NCBI GenBank assembly: GCA_002428605.1
Contig: DIXH01000093.1
Span: 1 to 11,005, forward strand
Source of the DNA: Clostridiaceae bacterium UBA6085
GTDB lineage: Bacteria; Bacillota; Clostridia; Clostridiales; Clostridiaceae
DNA length: 11,005 bases
Direction: 5' to 3'
Shown here: piece after piece, positions 1 to 5,683 of the stretch
How positions within the stretch are numbered: the stretch's first letter is position 1
Layout: every line of letters starts with the position of its first letter
The notes under the pieces: generated by a model
What the model saw: only the letters and a program-made list of their open reading frames with translations
Told to the model about the DNA's origin: nothing
Database searches by the model: none
Position numbers and translations under genes: made by a program

Positions 1-74
1 CCGAGCATGGTGTTTTCAGTAATCACCGCAATCGAGCAATTGTTGGTTGATGTATCTGCACATAGTATGTTCAC
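1..74 (-). CDS. tsaB: TsaB, N-terminal fragment (tRNA t6A biosynthesis)
   Basis: This is the first 24 codons of a gene that runs off the left edge of the window on the minus strand. It starts at a GTG whose last bases overlap the tsaE stop codon (GTGA, 4-base overlap), so the two are translationally coupled. The visible peptide begins (M)NILCADTSTNNCSIAVIT, the typical first strand of the actin-like ASKHA fold of TsaB: a short hydrophobic strand, then D-T-S/T, then a C-S-x-A-V strand. TsaB is the non-catalytic partner of TsaD in the complex that places threonylcarbamoyl on A37 of ANN-decoding tRNAs. The tsaE-tsaB order is common in Firmicutes. The identification rests on a short stretch plus context. 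Confidence 0.8.
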   Translation of the reverse strand, partial: MNILCADTSTNNCSIAVITENTML

Positions 75-526
75 TTCCTAATCTCCTTCAGCCATTCGAA
101 TCCGCCGCCAACAGCCTTTATGGTAATGACCCTTTCGTCTTCATTGTCTGTCTTCTCTATGTTCACGTGTATGAATTCCTCAGGAAGGATACCTTCGATC
201 AGGTCTGCCCATTCAATGAGGCACACGCCATTGCCGTATATGTATTCCTCGAAGCCCAGATCAAGTACTGATTCCTCATCGTGCACCCTGTATACATCAA
301 AGTGGAATAGAGGCAGCCTTCCGTCATAATATTCGTTGATAAGGGTAAAGGTAGGGGAGGTTATCGTCCCTCTTATACCCAGGCCATCAGCGAAACCTTT
401 GGAAAAATGGGTCTTGCCGGTCCCAAGGTCACCTGTAAGGCATACAGTAGTACCCTTTGTCACATTCATCCCAAGCCTTTTTCCTATTTCTACGGTCTCT
501 TCAACCGATTTTGTCATGATTTGCAT
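71..526 (-). CDS. tsaE: TsaE, tRNA t6A biosynthesis ATPase
   Basis: TsaE is the small P-loop ATPase that works with the TsaB-TsaD complex to make threonylcarbamoyladenosine at position 37 of tRNAs; it acts in the cytoplasm. The 151-residue product has the usual family length. The Walker A loop GDLGTGKT is at residues 32-39, followed by the family motifs SPTFTLINEY (57-66), FHFDVYR (74-80) and EWAD (105-108). Start: an ATG preceded by a GGTGAT-type ribosome site; an ATG three codons later is a possible alternative. The stop overlaps the tsaB GTG by four bases. Upstream it faces a divergent lipoprotein gene across about 90 bp that contain a 16-bp palindrome. Confidence 0.95.
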   Translation of the reverse strand: MQIMTKSVEETVEIGKRLGMNVTKGTTVCLTGDLGTGKTHFSKGFADGLGIRGTITSPTFTLINEYYDGRLPLFHFDVYRVHDEESVLDLGFEEYIYGNGVCLIEWADLIEGILPEEFIHVNIEKTDNEDERVITIKAVGGGFEWLKEIRK

Positions 527-574
527 CTTATCACCATTAACCTTAATAAAATCTTCAAACCTTGAAGTCCATCT

Positions 575-590
575 CTTATTATATAATAAG
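575..590. promoter_or_regulatory. 16-bp perfect palindrome with a -10 box on each strand
   Basis: CTTATTATATAATAAG is identical to its reverse complement. It contains TATAAT at 582-587 on the plus strand and, by symmetry, TATAAT at 578-583 read on the minus strand. It sits between the divergent tsaE and lipoprotein genes, so it could serve as a shared or bidirectional -10 region or as a repressor operator. No good -35 is seen at 16-18 bp; the best plus-strand candidate, TTGAAG at 562-567, is only 14 bp away. The palindrome is directly visible; its function is inferred. Confidence 0.5.
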
Positions 591-618
591 GAGGGAACTT
601 TTTGAAGGAGAGGTGGAA

Positions 619-1542
619 ATGCTGAAAAAAATCATTGCCGTAATCATGTCTGCGTTTCTGCTTGCACTAGCCGGCTGTTCAGAACCTGAGGCACCTGACG
701 ATGCAGAGGAAGGCAAGACTCTGACCATCCTTGCATCAAACAAGATGATACAGGACATGGTAAAGACCATATCCTCTGACCTTCATGTCTCATCCGTCAT
801 TGTTGAAAATGAGTCCGTACTTGATAATTTCAATGAAAATGATATTGTAGTCGAGGATGAGAAGCTCGATATCTTCTTTCATTTCGGAGCCGGCTATGAG
901 CCGTTCTCTGACAAGCTGTCAGAGGTTATGCGTAAAAACCAGGTTTCTGTAATAGACATTTCACGGGGAGTTCACCTCCTGGGATATAAGCCGGTGGATT
1001 CTGAGATGACCATGGTCAATCCATATTATCTCTCAAGTCCCTCGAACTACATAACCGCAATTTCCAACATAGCCTTCGGACTGATGGAGAAGGATCCGTT
1101 CAGAAGCGACCTGTACAACAAAAATCTTGCGGATGAGAAAAAACGGATCGAGGAGATTGAAAACTGGATTGAAGCTGCAAACCTAGGCTCAAGCGACATT
1201 GTATATGTTGCTTCCGGAAACGAGCTCAGGTATATGCTCAACAGCTTCGATGTTAAGCACATTACTCTTGATGATTTTAATAAGGGGTTCCTGAATGGTG
1301 CCGATGTGGTCTTCATCTATTCGGAGGATGAAGAATACGAAAAAGCAAAGGAGGCGCTTGGAACTTCCAATGCAGTACCCCTGAAGGTGATCCTTAATGA
1401 TTACTCGATGGACAGGAAGGAAATATACCTTGAAAACCTTAAGCGGTTCAGGCAGGCCATAGCAGCTGTCAACGAGGAGTACGCTCCCGCTGTTGAAAGC
1501 CTTTTCCCTTACAAGATGGAAAAAGTTCCTGAAACGAAATAG
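619..1542 (+). CDS. ZnuA-fold (cluster A-I) lipoprotein lacking the usual metal ligands
   Basis: This 307-residue secreted lipoprotein has a signal peptide with K3-K4, a hydrophobic core, and a lipobox L17-A-G-C20, so it should be anchored to the membrane by Cys20. By eye the mature part follows the ZnuA/AdcA/TroA metal-binding receptor plan: LTILASNKMIQDMV near the start, LDIFFHFGAGYEPF (83-96), then NPYYLSSPSNYITAISNIA (134-152) and DPFRSDLYNKNLADEKKRIEEIE. In true zinc/manganese receptors the equivalent of NPYYLSSP is NPHxWLSP, and other histidines sit after strand 2 and in the second lobe; those positions appear to be non-His here. No permease or ATPase gene is adjacent, and a terminator follows directly. 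The start was chosen for the AGGTGG ribosome site and because it begins the signal peptide; the frame is open for 19 codons further upstream without support. It could bind another ligand or have a structural role. Confidence 0.75.
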   Translation: MLKKIIAVIMSAFLLALAGCSEPEAPDDAEEGKTLTILASNKMIQDMVKTISSDLHVSSVIVENESVLDNFNENDIVVEDEKLDIFFHFGAGYEPFSDKLSEVMRKNQVSVIDISRGVHLLGYKPVDSEMTMVNPYYLSSPSNYITAISNIAFGLMEKDPFRSDLYNKNLADEKKRIEEIENWIEAANLGSSDIVYVASGNELRYMLNSFDVKHITLDDFNKGFLNGADVVFIYSEDEEYEKAKEALGTSNAVPLKVILNDYSMDRKEIYLENLKRFRQAIAAVNEEYAPAVESLFPYKMEKVPETK

Positions 1543-1554
1543 AGATCTGGTTGC

Positions 1555-1580
1555 AAAAGAGCCTTTGGCTCTTTTTTTTT
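1555..1580 (+). terminator. Rho-independent terminator of the lipoprotein gene
   Basis: AAAAGAGCC-TTT-GGCTCTTTT forms a 9-bp perfect stem with a 3-nt loop, and the T run continues to 1580. It begins 12 bp after the stop codon of the lipoprotein gene. Confidence 0.9.
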
Positions 1581-1608
1581 GAACCTTTTTTGAAATATTG
1601 CAAATCAC

Positions 1609-1636
1609 GTGAAAATCTGCGAGATAGAGGTATAAT
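1609..1636 (+). promoter_or_regulatory. Promoter of the unknown-protein/WYL operon
   Basis: A perfect TATAAT lies at 1631-1636. The best -35 is GTGAAA (1609-1614), four of six consensus bases, with a 16-bp spacer. The position between a terminator and the next ribosome binding site supports it. Confidence 0.6.
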
Positions 1637-1662
1637 ATATGTGAATGCAGGAGGTGTGGTTA

Positions 1663-1977
1663 TTGGAAAACTATGAATGCTATGAAATGGCAAGGGATCT
1701 CTGGATATCGTACAAGGCAGACCATGACTCATCAAAGCTCATAGATGCAACGAGGATGCTTGAAAATTGCCTTGGCCAGAAAACAGGGGACATGGGACTC
1801 GTCGCCAAATCAAGCTGGCTCTATTATGTTGTCGTCTCCAACCTGGACCCGTCAAAGGAAAAGAACGTGAGGAAGTATGCTGATTATGCCATCACGTTGG
1901 ACAACAGGTACAATATCCTTGACAACAGAAGACTTGACCTGGGTGATTTCAAGGAAGTAATCGAAGCGTTCCAATAG
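1663..1977 (+). CDS. Hypothetical 104-residue protein, first gene of the WYL operon
   Basis: I do not recognise this protein. It is small, soluble-looking and probably mostly helical, with no signal peptide, membrane segment or cysteine motif (two isolated cysteines). It begins (M)ENYECYEMARDLWISYKAD and ends DFKEVIEAFQ. The start is taken as TTG at 1663 because a near-perfect AGGAGGTG ribosome site (1649-1656) lies 6 nt before it; the in-frame ATG at 1645 would put the ribosome site inside the coding sequence. It has its own promoter and is followed after 14 nt by the WYL regulator, so the two are very likely co-transcribed. Its role may therefore be linked to that regulator, but nothing in the sequence says how. 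The spacing of helices is loosely reminiscent of TPR-like repeats, which is only a weak impression. Confidence 0.8.
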   Translation: MENYECYEMARDLWISYKADHDSSKLIDATRMLENCLGQKTGDMGLVAKSSWLYYVVVSNLDPSKEKNVRKYADYAITLDNRYNILDNRRLDLGDFKEVIEAFQ

Positions 1978-1991
1978 GGGGAGACCGAGTA

Positions 1992-2984
1992 ATGGGTTCG
2001 AGCAAGCTAAAGCTGCTGTACATACTAGATATGCTGAAAAAATATACTGACCAGGACAATACGCTCTCGATGAGTGACATCTTGAGCAGACTGGAGGCCC
2101 TTGACATACAGGCGGAGCGAAAGTCGATAAACGCTGACATCAACATGCTGCGAGACTATGGTTATGATGTGCATATGACGAGGGGCGACAAATACGGATA
2201 CTACCTGGAGGAGAGAAGATTTTCTCTTCCGGAGATCAAGATACTCGTTGACTCCGTACAGTCAGCCAGGTTCATTTCAAAAGACAAGTCCAGGGAAATC
2301 ATTCGGAAGCTTCTGGAAGAGCTGAGCGAGAATAATGCTAAGATCATTGAATCAGAGGTCTACCTGTCGGGTAGAGTAAAGGCTGAAAACGATGAGGTCT
2401 TCAGTTCAATTGACCTTATCCTCAAGGCAATAAAATCGAACCGGAAGATCGGATTCAGGTATCTGGAATATACCACTGAAAAGAAGAAGAAATTCAGGTT
2501 TGACGGGTACAGGTTCGTCCTTTCCCCATATGCCCTGACATGGACCAGTGATAAATGCTACCTTGTAGCCAACAACTCCAAGTATGACAATCTCACCCAC
2601 TACAATATTGACAGGATGACAGAAGTGGAGATCCTGGATGAGAAGAGGCGAGATTTCAGCGAGGTTTCAGAATATAGGAACAGCTTCAACATAGCGGATT
2701 ACACAAGGAATCTTCATGGCATGATGACAGGAAAGATCGAATCGGTTGAAATACGGTTCAGAAAGGAGCTTACAACAGCAGTGATCGACAAGTTCGGGGT
2801 TGACCTGACGATCAAGGATGTAAAGGAAGATACGTTCGTCGCCAGAGTCAAGGCAGAGATATCAGACGCATTCATTTCCTGGCTCTTCACCTTCGGAAGG
2901 AAGGCAGAGGCTTTGACCCCTGACCTCAGGGAGCTGATGGCCCAAAAGGCCAGTGAACTGAACGATCTGTATAATCTGCCATAA
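1992..2984 (+). CDS. WYL-domain transcriptional regulator
   Basis: This 330-residue protein has the full PafC/YafY-type architecture. A DeoR-like winged helix-turn-helix spans about residues 5-75 (KLKLLYILDMLKKYT ... RKSINADINMLRDYGYDV). A linker follows, then the WYL domain at about 135-215 with SPYALTWTSDKCYLVA (178-193) and HYNIDRM (203-209), and a C-terminal WCX-type extension from about 245. The family's W-Y-L is C-Y-L here (C189-Y190-L191). WYL domains are thought to bind nucleic acid or nucleotide ligands and regulate stress, defence or DNA-damage genes; the target here is unknown. GGGGAG at 1977-1982 serves as ribosome site for the ATG. It is the second gene of a two-gene operon. Confidence 0.92.
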   Translation: MGSSKLKLLYILDMLKKYTDQDNTLSMSDILSRLEALDIQAERKSINADINMLRDYGYDVHMTRGDKYGYYLEERRFSLPEIKILVDSVQSARFISKDKSREIIRKLLEELSENNAKIIESEVYLSGRVKAENDEVFSSIDLILKAIKSNRKIGFRYLEYTTEKKKKFRFDGYRFVLSPYALTWTSDKCYLVANNSKYDNLTHYNIDRMTEVEILDEKRRDFSEVSEYRNSFNIADYTRNLHGMMTGKIESVEIRFRKELTTAVIDKFGVDLTIKDVKEDTFVARVKAEISDAFISWLFTFGRKAEALTPDLRELMAQKASELNDLYNLP

Positions 2985-3025
2985 AAAAATCGAATGACTT
3001 TCTGCATCGGCTTTATTTTTTCTGA

Positions 3026-3055
3026 TGAAAAATCACCCGTTTAGACGGGTGATTT
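3026..3055. terminator. Convergent terminator between WYL and GNAT genes
   Basis: AAATCACCCGT-TTAG-ACGGGTGATTT (3030-3055) is an 11-bp perfect stem with a 4-nt loop. Read on the minus strand it is followed by a T run (the A run at 3028-3032 on plus), which makes it a good terminator for the acetyltransferase gene ending at 3061. In the plus direction the T content after the stem is weaker, but it may also end the WYL operon. Confidence 0.85.
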
Positions 3056-3060
3056 ATGTT

Positions 3061-3567
3061 TTATGCTGCTTTTTTCATGAATCCTGAAAAATCCATTGAA
3101 AGGCATACCGTATCCTCTCCATGATCACACTCAAGGAATCCGATATGCTTGAAAAGGTTAAGGGACCTCAGGTTCCTTGACTTGATCTTTGCAAGTACCT
3201 TCTCGGTCCTGACTTCAAGGAAAGCATGGAAGAGAAGCCTGTTAAGGGCGTTTCTTCCGTAGCCTTTTCCCCACATGTCCTTTCTCCCGATCACTATCAC
3301 TACCTCATGGGCAGGACCCTTCTGAAGAAGGTTTGCATAACCTATGGCAACGCCATCCAGCCTTATCACGAAAAAGCGCCCTCTTGATGAAAAGAGGGGA
3401 GTATATGAAGGGAGGCGGCAGTTCAGTGCCTTATCCCTTATCGTCTCACTTATTCCTGGCAGTTCGTTAAGGTGCATCCGCACCTCGGGGTCCTCAAGCC
3501 AGTCGGCGATACTCATGGCATCATAAAATCCGACCTCGCGGCAAAGAGAGATTCCCGAAGCATCCAT
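3061..3567 (-). CDS. GNAT family N-acetyltransferase
   Basis: This is a 168-residue acetyl-CoA-dependent N-acetyltransferase of the RimJ/RimL-like GNAT group. Numbered from the chosen start, the acetyl-CoA-binding motif A is RKDMWGKGYGRNAL (95-108), with the pyrophosphate loop G-K-G-Y-G. Motif B-like NLRSLNLFKHIGF (132-144) is the usual N-x-x-S-x-x-x-x-x-x-x-G-F pattern. The substrate cannot be told; relatives modify protein N-termini, antibiotics or small amines. Start choice: the GGAG ribosome site (3577-3580) directly abuts the ATG at 3576, while the ATG at 3567 has normal spacing of 9 nt, so the shorter form is preferred. It is a single-gene unit with its own promoter and terminator. Confidence 0.9.
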   Translation of the reverse strand: MDASGISLCREVGFYDAMSIADWLEDPEVRMHLNELPGISETIRDKALNCRLPSYTPLFSSRGRFFVIRLDGVAIGYANLLQKGPAHEVVIVIGRKDMWGKGYGRNALNRLLFHAFLEVRTEKVLAKIKSRNLRSLNLFKHIGFLECDHGEDTVCLSMDFSGFMKKAA

Positions 3568-3601
3568 CGCTATCATCTCCTTGTTTGTTGTGTTTTAAGA
3601 G

Positions 3602-3630
3602 ATTGTAGCCCATAAGGCGGATAAAATCAA
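3602..3630 (-). promoter_or_regulatory. Promoter of the GNAT gene
   Basis: On the minus strand, TTGATT (3625-3630) and TACAAT (3602-3607) are separated by exactly 17 bp and lie about 25 bp upstream of the ribosome site. Both boxes are close to the sigma-A consensus. Confidence 0.8.
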
Positions 3631-3636
3631 AACCAG

Positions 3637-3648
3637 TTTCAATTGAAA
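3637..3648. repeat. 12-bp perfect palindrome upstream of the GNAT promoter
   Basis: TTTCAATTGAAA is self-complementary and begins 6 bp upstream of the -35 box of the GNAT promoter. It could be an activator or repressor site, but AT-rich palindromes of this length also occur by chance. Confidence 0.4.
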
Positions 3649-3665
3649 AGCAAGTTTGCCTGAAG

Positions 3666-3701
3666 AAACCTCCATTTCCCTCAGTAAACCTCCATTTCCC
3701 T
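3666..3701. repeat. Two 16-bp direct repeats, 20-bp period
   Basis: AAACCTCCATTTCCCT occurs at 3666-3681 and again at 3686-3701, separated by four bases (CAGT). A partial third unit, GTTTCCCT, follows at 3704-3711. The repeats lie in the non-coding stretch 3577-3870, which otherwise holds the GNAT promoter on its left and the tRNA promoter on its right. On the minus strand the unit reads as a purine-rich AGGGAAATGGAGGTTT. A period of two helical turns would allow side-by-side protein binding, but a chance slippage duplication is equally possible. Confidence 0.75.
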
Positions 3702-3810
3702 TCGTTTCCCTGAATACTCGCATTAAGGCAGCCTGCTGTGCATATTGTCATTTGAGCTTCAGGGCTGATTTCAGGCATATTCCTGTTCTTCCAAAATTAG
3801 AATTCCGGTG

Positions 3811-3840
3811 TTGACTTGAAGCCGCCCCTGATGGTATACT
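3811..3840 (+). promoter_or_regulatory. Promoter of tRNA-Trp
   Basis: TTGACT (3811-3816) and TATACT (3835-3840) are 18 bp apart, and a TG at 3832-3833 makes an extended -10. The tRNA begins 30 bp downstream of the -10, as expected for a short leader. Confidence 0.85.
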
Positions 3841-3870
3841 AATCAACGTAGTCCTTTTGAGACACAATAT

Positions 3871-3944
3871 AGGGGTATAGTTCAATGGTAGAGCAACGGT
3901 CTCCAAAACCGTTAATGTGGGTTCGAGCCCTGCTACCCCTGCCA
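3871..3944 (+). tRNA. trnW: tRNA-Trp (anticodon CCA)
   Basis: A full cloverleaf can be drawn: acceptor AGGGGTA (3871-3877) with TACCCCT (3934-3940), D arm GTTC/GAGC, anticodon stem ACGGT/ACCGT with loop CTCCAAA, T arm GTGGG/CCTGC around TTCGAGC, discriminator G3941 and an encoded CCA end at 3942-3944. The anticodon CCA (3903-3905) reads UGG, tryptophan. It stands alone with its own promoter and terminator rather than in a tRNA cluster. Confidence 0.97.
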
Positions 3945-3947
3945 TCT

Positions 3948-3973
3948 AAAAAAACCGCAGCTGCGGTTTTTTT
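3948..3973 (+). terminator. Terminator of tRNA-Trp
   Basis: A7-CCGC-AGCT-GCGG-T7 forms a fully symmetrical hairpin starting three bases after the CCA end and finishing in a T run that continues as CTTTTT. By symmetry it could also act on the opposite strand. Confidence 0.92.
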
Positions 3974-4051
3974 CTTTTTACAGATAATATAAATGGTTAA
4001 TATAAAAGTCATCCGGCAATCCTTCCTTCGATCATACACTTGCCAGGGCGA

Positions 4052-4080
4052 ATGACTGGAAGGCCCGAATGTAGTATAAT
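4052..4080 (+). promoter_or_regulatory. Promoter of the yqeC-phosphoesterase unit
   Basis: TATAAT at 4075-4080 has ATGACT (4052-4057, four of six consensus) 17 bp upstream. It lies only 10 bp before the AAGGGGGTGGAG ribosome site of yqeC, and its position argues against any yqeC start upstream of it. Confidence 0.7.
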
Positions 4081-4105
4081 CAATACATCGAAGGGGGTGG
4101 AGATT

Positions 4106-4837
4106 GTGCTTTCAGATATGCTGAAGCTGGACAAATATAAAAATATCGCATTGGTAGGAGCTGGAGGCAAGACCACTCTCATTTACCGCCTTGCGGAAAA
4201 AATAAGGCCTGTAAAAAAGATATTGGTCTCGAGCACGACGATGTTCCTTGAACCTCATGAATCCAGGTATGATTTCATAGATTATTCGTACAGGGAAGAC
4301 TACAGCTTCGATGTCATGCCTGAAAACGGTATATATATCGTATGCAACGGCAGGACACCCGACAACAATCTGCTTGGACTTGGAAGAGAAGAGGTTGCAA
4401 GGCTGTCCGGTCATTTCGACAACTCGATAATCGAATGTGACTATTCAATGGGAAGACCGCTTAAGGGATTCAGGCAAAGCGAGGCCGGAGTTCCGGATTC
4501 TACAGACATTACGGTAGGAGTCCTGGATATAGAAGCTCTGGGCCTGGAGATCAAAAGCGACAACATCTTTCATCTGGACAGGTTCATCGAGGTCACAGGA
4601 AGCAGGATCTACAGCATGGTGACACTTGATAACATGAAATCCATAATAGACTCTCCGGAAGGACTATTTATGGGTGCCAGAGGAAAAAAGGTCCTGTTCA
4701 TAAACAAGGTTGAGAAACACATCGATTTCGAGCTTATGAAGAGGCTTGTAGAAATCATTGACAAGGACAGGCTTGATATGGTGATTGCAGGCAGTCTTTT
4801 CTACGACCGCTACAGCATATTGTACGGAGGTATATGA
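4106..4837 (+). CDS. yqeC: YqeC-family putative selenium-dependent hydroxylase accessory protein
   Basis: This 243-residue cytoplasmic protein matches the YqeC family, a P-loop protein found with selenium-dependent molybdenum hydroxylases and with molybdenum cofactor modification genes; its biochemical reaction is not established. The Walker A-type loop ALVGAGGKTTL is at residues 15-25. The family's central motif, usually E-A-D-G-S-x-x-x-P-L-K, appears as ECDYSMGRPLKGF (110-122) with a downstream V-P (129-130), and FINKVE (198-203) resembles a guanine-specificity-like loop. The start is GTG at 4106, backed by the strong ribosome site at 4091-4102; the open frame extends upstream to a TTG at 4040, but that lies before the promoter. 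ATG at 4118 is an alternative. It is followed after one base by a phosphoesterase gene. The usual partners (yqeB, selD, mocA, xanthine dehydrogenase-like subunits) are not in the window. Confidence 0.85.
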   Translation: MLSDMLKLDKYKNIALVGAGGKTTLIYRLAEKIRPVKKILVSSTTMFLEPHESRYDFIDYSYREDYSFDVMPENGIYIVCNGRTPDNNLLGLGREEVARLSGHFDNSIIECDYSMGRPLKGFRQSEAGVPDSTDITVGVLDIEALGLEIKSDNIFHLDRFIEVTGSRIYSMVTLDNMKSIIDSPEGLFMGARGKKVLFINKVEKHIDFELMKRLVEIIDKDRLDMVIAGSLFYDRYSILYGGI

Positions 4838-4838
4838 C

Positions 4839-5582
4839 ATGAGGTACCTTATACTGGGGGATATCCATTCAAACTCTGAAGCACTCGAAGAGATACTTGG
4901 GAATGAGAAATATGACAAGGTCCTTTTTCTTGGGGACATCATAGGCTATGCAGCCGAACCGGACAAATGTTATGATCGGTTTCTTCAGCTCGGCGGACTT
5001 GGGGTCCTGGGCAATCACGAAAGCGGTGCCATCAGGCAGGAGTCACTCTTCATATTCTCAAGCAATGCACGTAAGGGTATATTGCATGCGCTGAGGACAA
5101 TGAAGCCTGCGAATCTCGAGCACATGAAGACATTGCCCCTGTCGCGGGAAGTGTCGGATATAGCCATCTGCCACACGTATCTCGATGCTCCGGCTGATTT
5201 CAACTATATTTTCCCGGAGGACAAGGATTCGGTTCACCTGAAAAAAACCTTCGCAATCATGACGCAGAAGGGGATACGGGCACTTTTCACAGGACACACC
5301 CATACGCCGTGCATATTCAGGGAATCCGGCGATGGAAACATAGAGGTATTCAAGACGGGAGAGAGCGTGCTGTTCCTTGACGACAGGCCGGTCGTAATAA
5401 ACCCCGGAAGCGTTGGTCAGGCTAGAAACAGGATTCCCAGGGCCCATTACGCCGTATATGACGATGTCCTTAAGAAAGTTACCTTCAGGACAAGGGACTA
5501 TGACAAGTCATCCACCGCAAGGAAGATACGTGAGGCTGACCTTCCTGAATTCCTGGCACTCAGGCTTTTCGAGGGGATATGA
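4839..5582 (+). CDS. Calcineurin-like metallophosphoesterase
   Basis: This 247-residue protein is a complete member of the calcineurin-like metallophosphoesterase superfamily, closest in layout to the YfcE/Metallophos_2 group. The metal-binding motifs appear in order: GDIHSN (7-12), GDIIGY (32-37), GNHE (58-61), C-H112, and GHTHTP (152-157), so the dimetal site should be intact. Such enzymes cleave phosphomonoesters or phosphodiesters, including nucleotides and cyclic nucleotides; the substrate here is not identifiable. The ATG is preceded by GGAGG (4826-4830) with 8-nt spacing, and this ribosome site lies within the last codons of yqeC. The gap to the yqeC stop is one base, indicating co-transcription and probable coupling. 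No signal peptide, so cytoplasmic. Confidence 0.92.
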   Translation: MRYLILGDIHSNSEALEEILGNEKYDKVLFLGDIIGYAAEPDKCYDRFLQLGGLGVLGNHESGAIRQESLFIFSSNARKGILHALRTMKPANLEHMKTLPLSREVSDIAICHTYLDAPADFNYIFPEDKDSVHLKKTFAIMTQKGIRALFTGHTHTPCIFRESGDGNIEVFKTGESVLFLDDRPVVINPGSVGQARNRIPRAHYAVYDDVLKKVTFRTRDYDKSSTARKIREADLPEFLALRLFEGI

Positions 5583-5588
5583 TCCCCT
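5572..5588 (+). other. Hairpin spanning the phosphoesterase stop codon
   Basis: AGGGGAT-ATG-ATCCCCT gives a 7-bp perfect stem with a 3-nt loop. There is no T run after it, so it is not a standard terminator; it might stabilise the 3' end of the transcript or cause weak attenuation. Confidence 0.5.
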
Positions 5589-5614
5589 GGGGCAGCTGTG
5601 TACTTAGATAAAAG

Positions 5615-5643
5615 TTGACGTCCACAATATATCATGATAAAAT
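5615..5643 (+). promoter_or_regulatory. Promoter of the OhrR-type regulator
   Basis: TTGACG (5615-5620) and TAAAAT (5638-5643) are 17 bp apart, and TG at 5635-5636 makes an extended -10. The 10-bp palindrome TATCATGATA (5630-5639) overlaps the -10 region, where a repressor would block transcription. Confidence 0.8.
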
Positions 5644-5683
5644 TTAATTGAATACAATAAGATTTGAGAGGTTTATCATGATA
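5630..5683. promoter_or_regulatory. Candidate operator: TATCATGATA twice, plus ATTG-N4-CAAT
   Basis: The perfect palindrome TATCATGATA lies at 5630-5639 over the -10 box and again at 5674-5683 over the start codon of the regulator, 44 bp apart (about four helical turns). Between them is an inverted repeat ATTG-AATA-CAAT at 5647-5658, which looks closer to known OhrR boxes with TACAATT/AATTGTA arms. Autoregulation is plausible. A third TATCATGATA occurs inside the sensor kinase gene at 7560-7569, which weakens the case for the palindrome being a specific site. Confidence 0.4.

Noticed and set aside
602..625. Seven-codon TTG mini-frame after AAGGAGGG (588-595), ending across the lipoprotein start
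   Set aside because: The AAGGAGGG overlaps the predicted -10 and start-site region, so it would scarcely be transcribed; the real ribosome site AGGTGG lies directly before the ATG.
2985..3020. Possible hairpin TCGAATG/CATCGG followed by a T run just after the WYL gene
   Set aside because: The pairing needs a bulge and only about five pairs remain; the 11-bp stem at 3030-3055 is much stronger.
3521..3778. 85-residue minus-strand frame with a repeated GNEGKW/GNGGF pattern
   Set aside because: It overlaps the GNAT start and its promoter, has no ribosome site, and its internal repetition only reflects the DNA direct repeat.
3748..4039. Minus-strand open frames across the tRNA gene, with GLEPTLTVLETVALPLNYTP-like and FGDRCSTIELYPY-like peptides
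   Set aside because: These are the well-known false proteins produced by translating the antisense of a tRNA; the tRNA-Trp structure explains the sequence fully.
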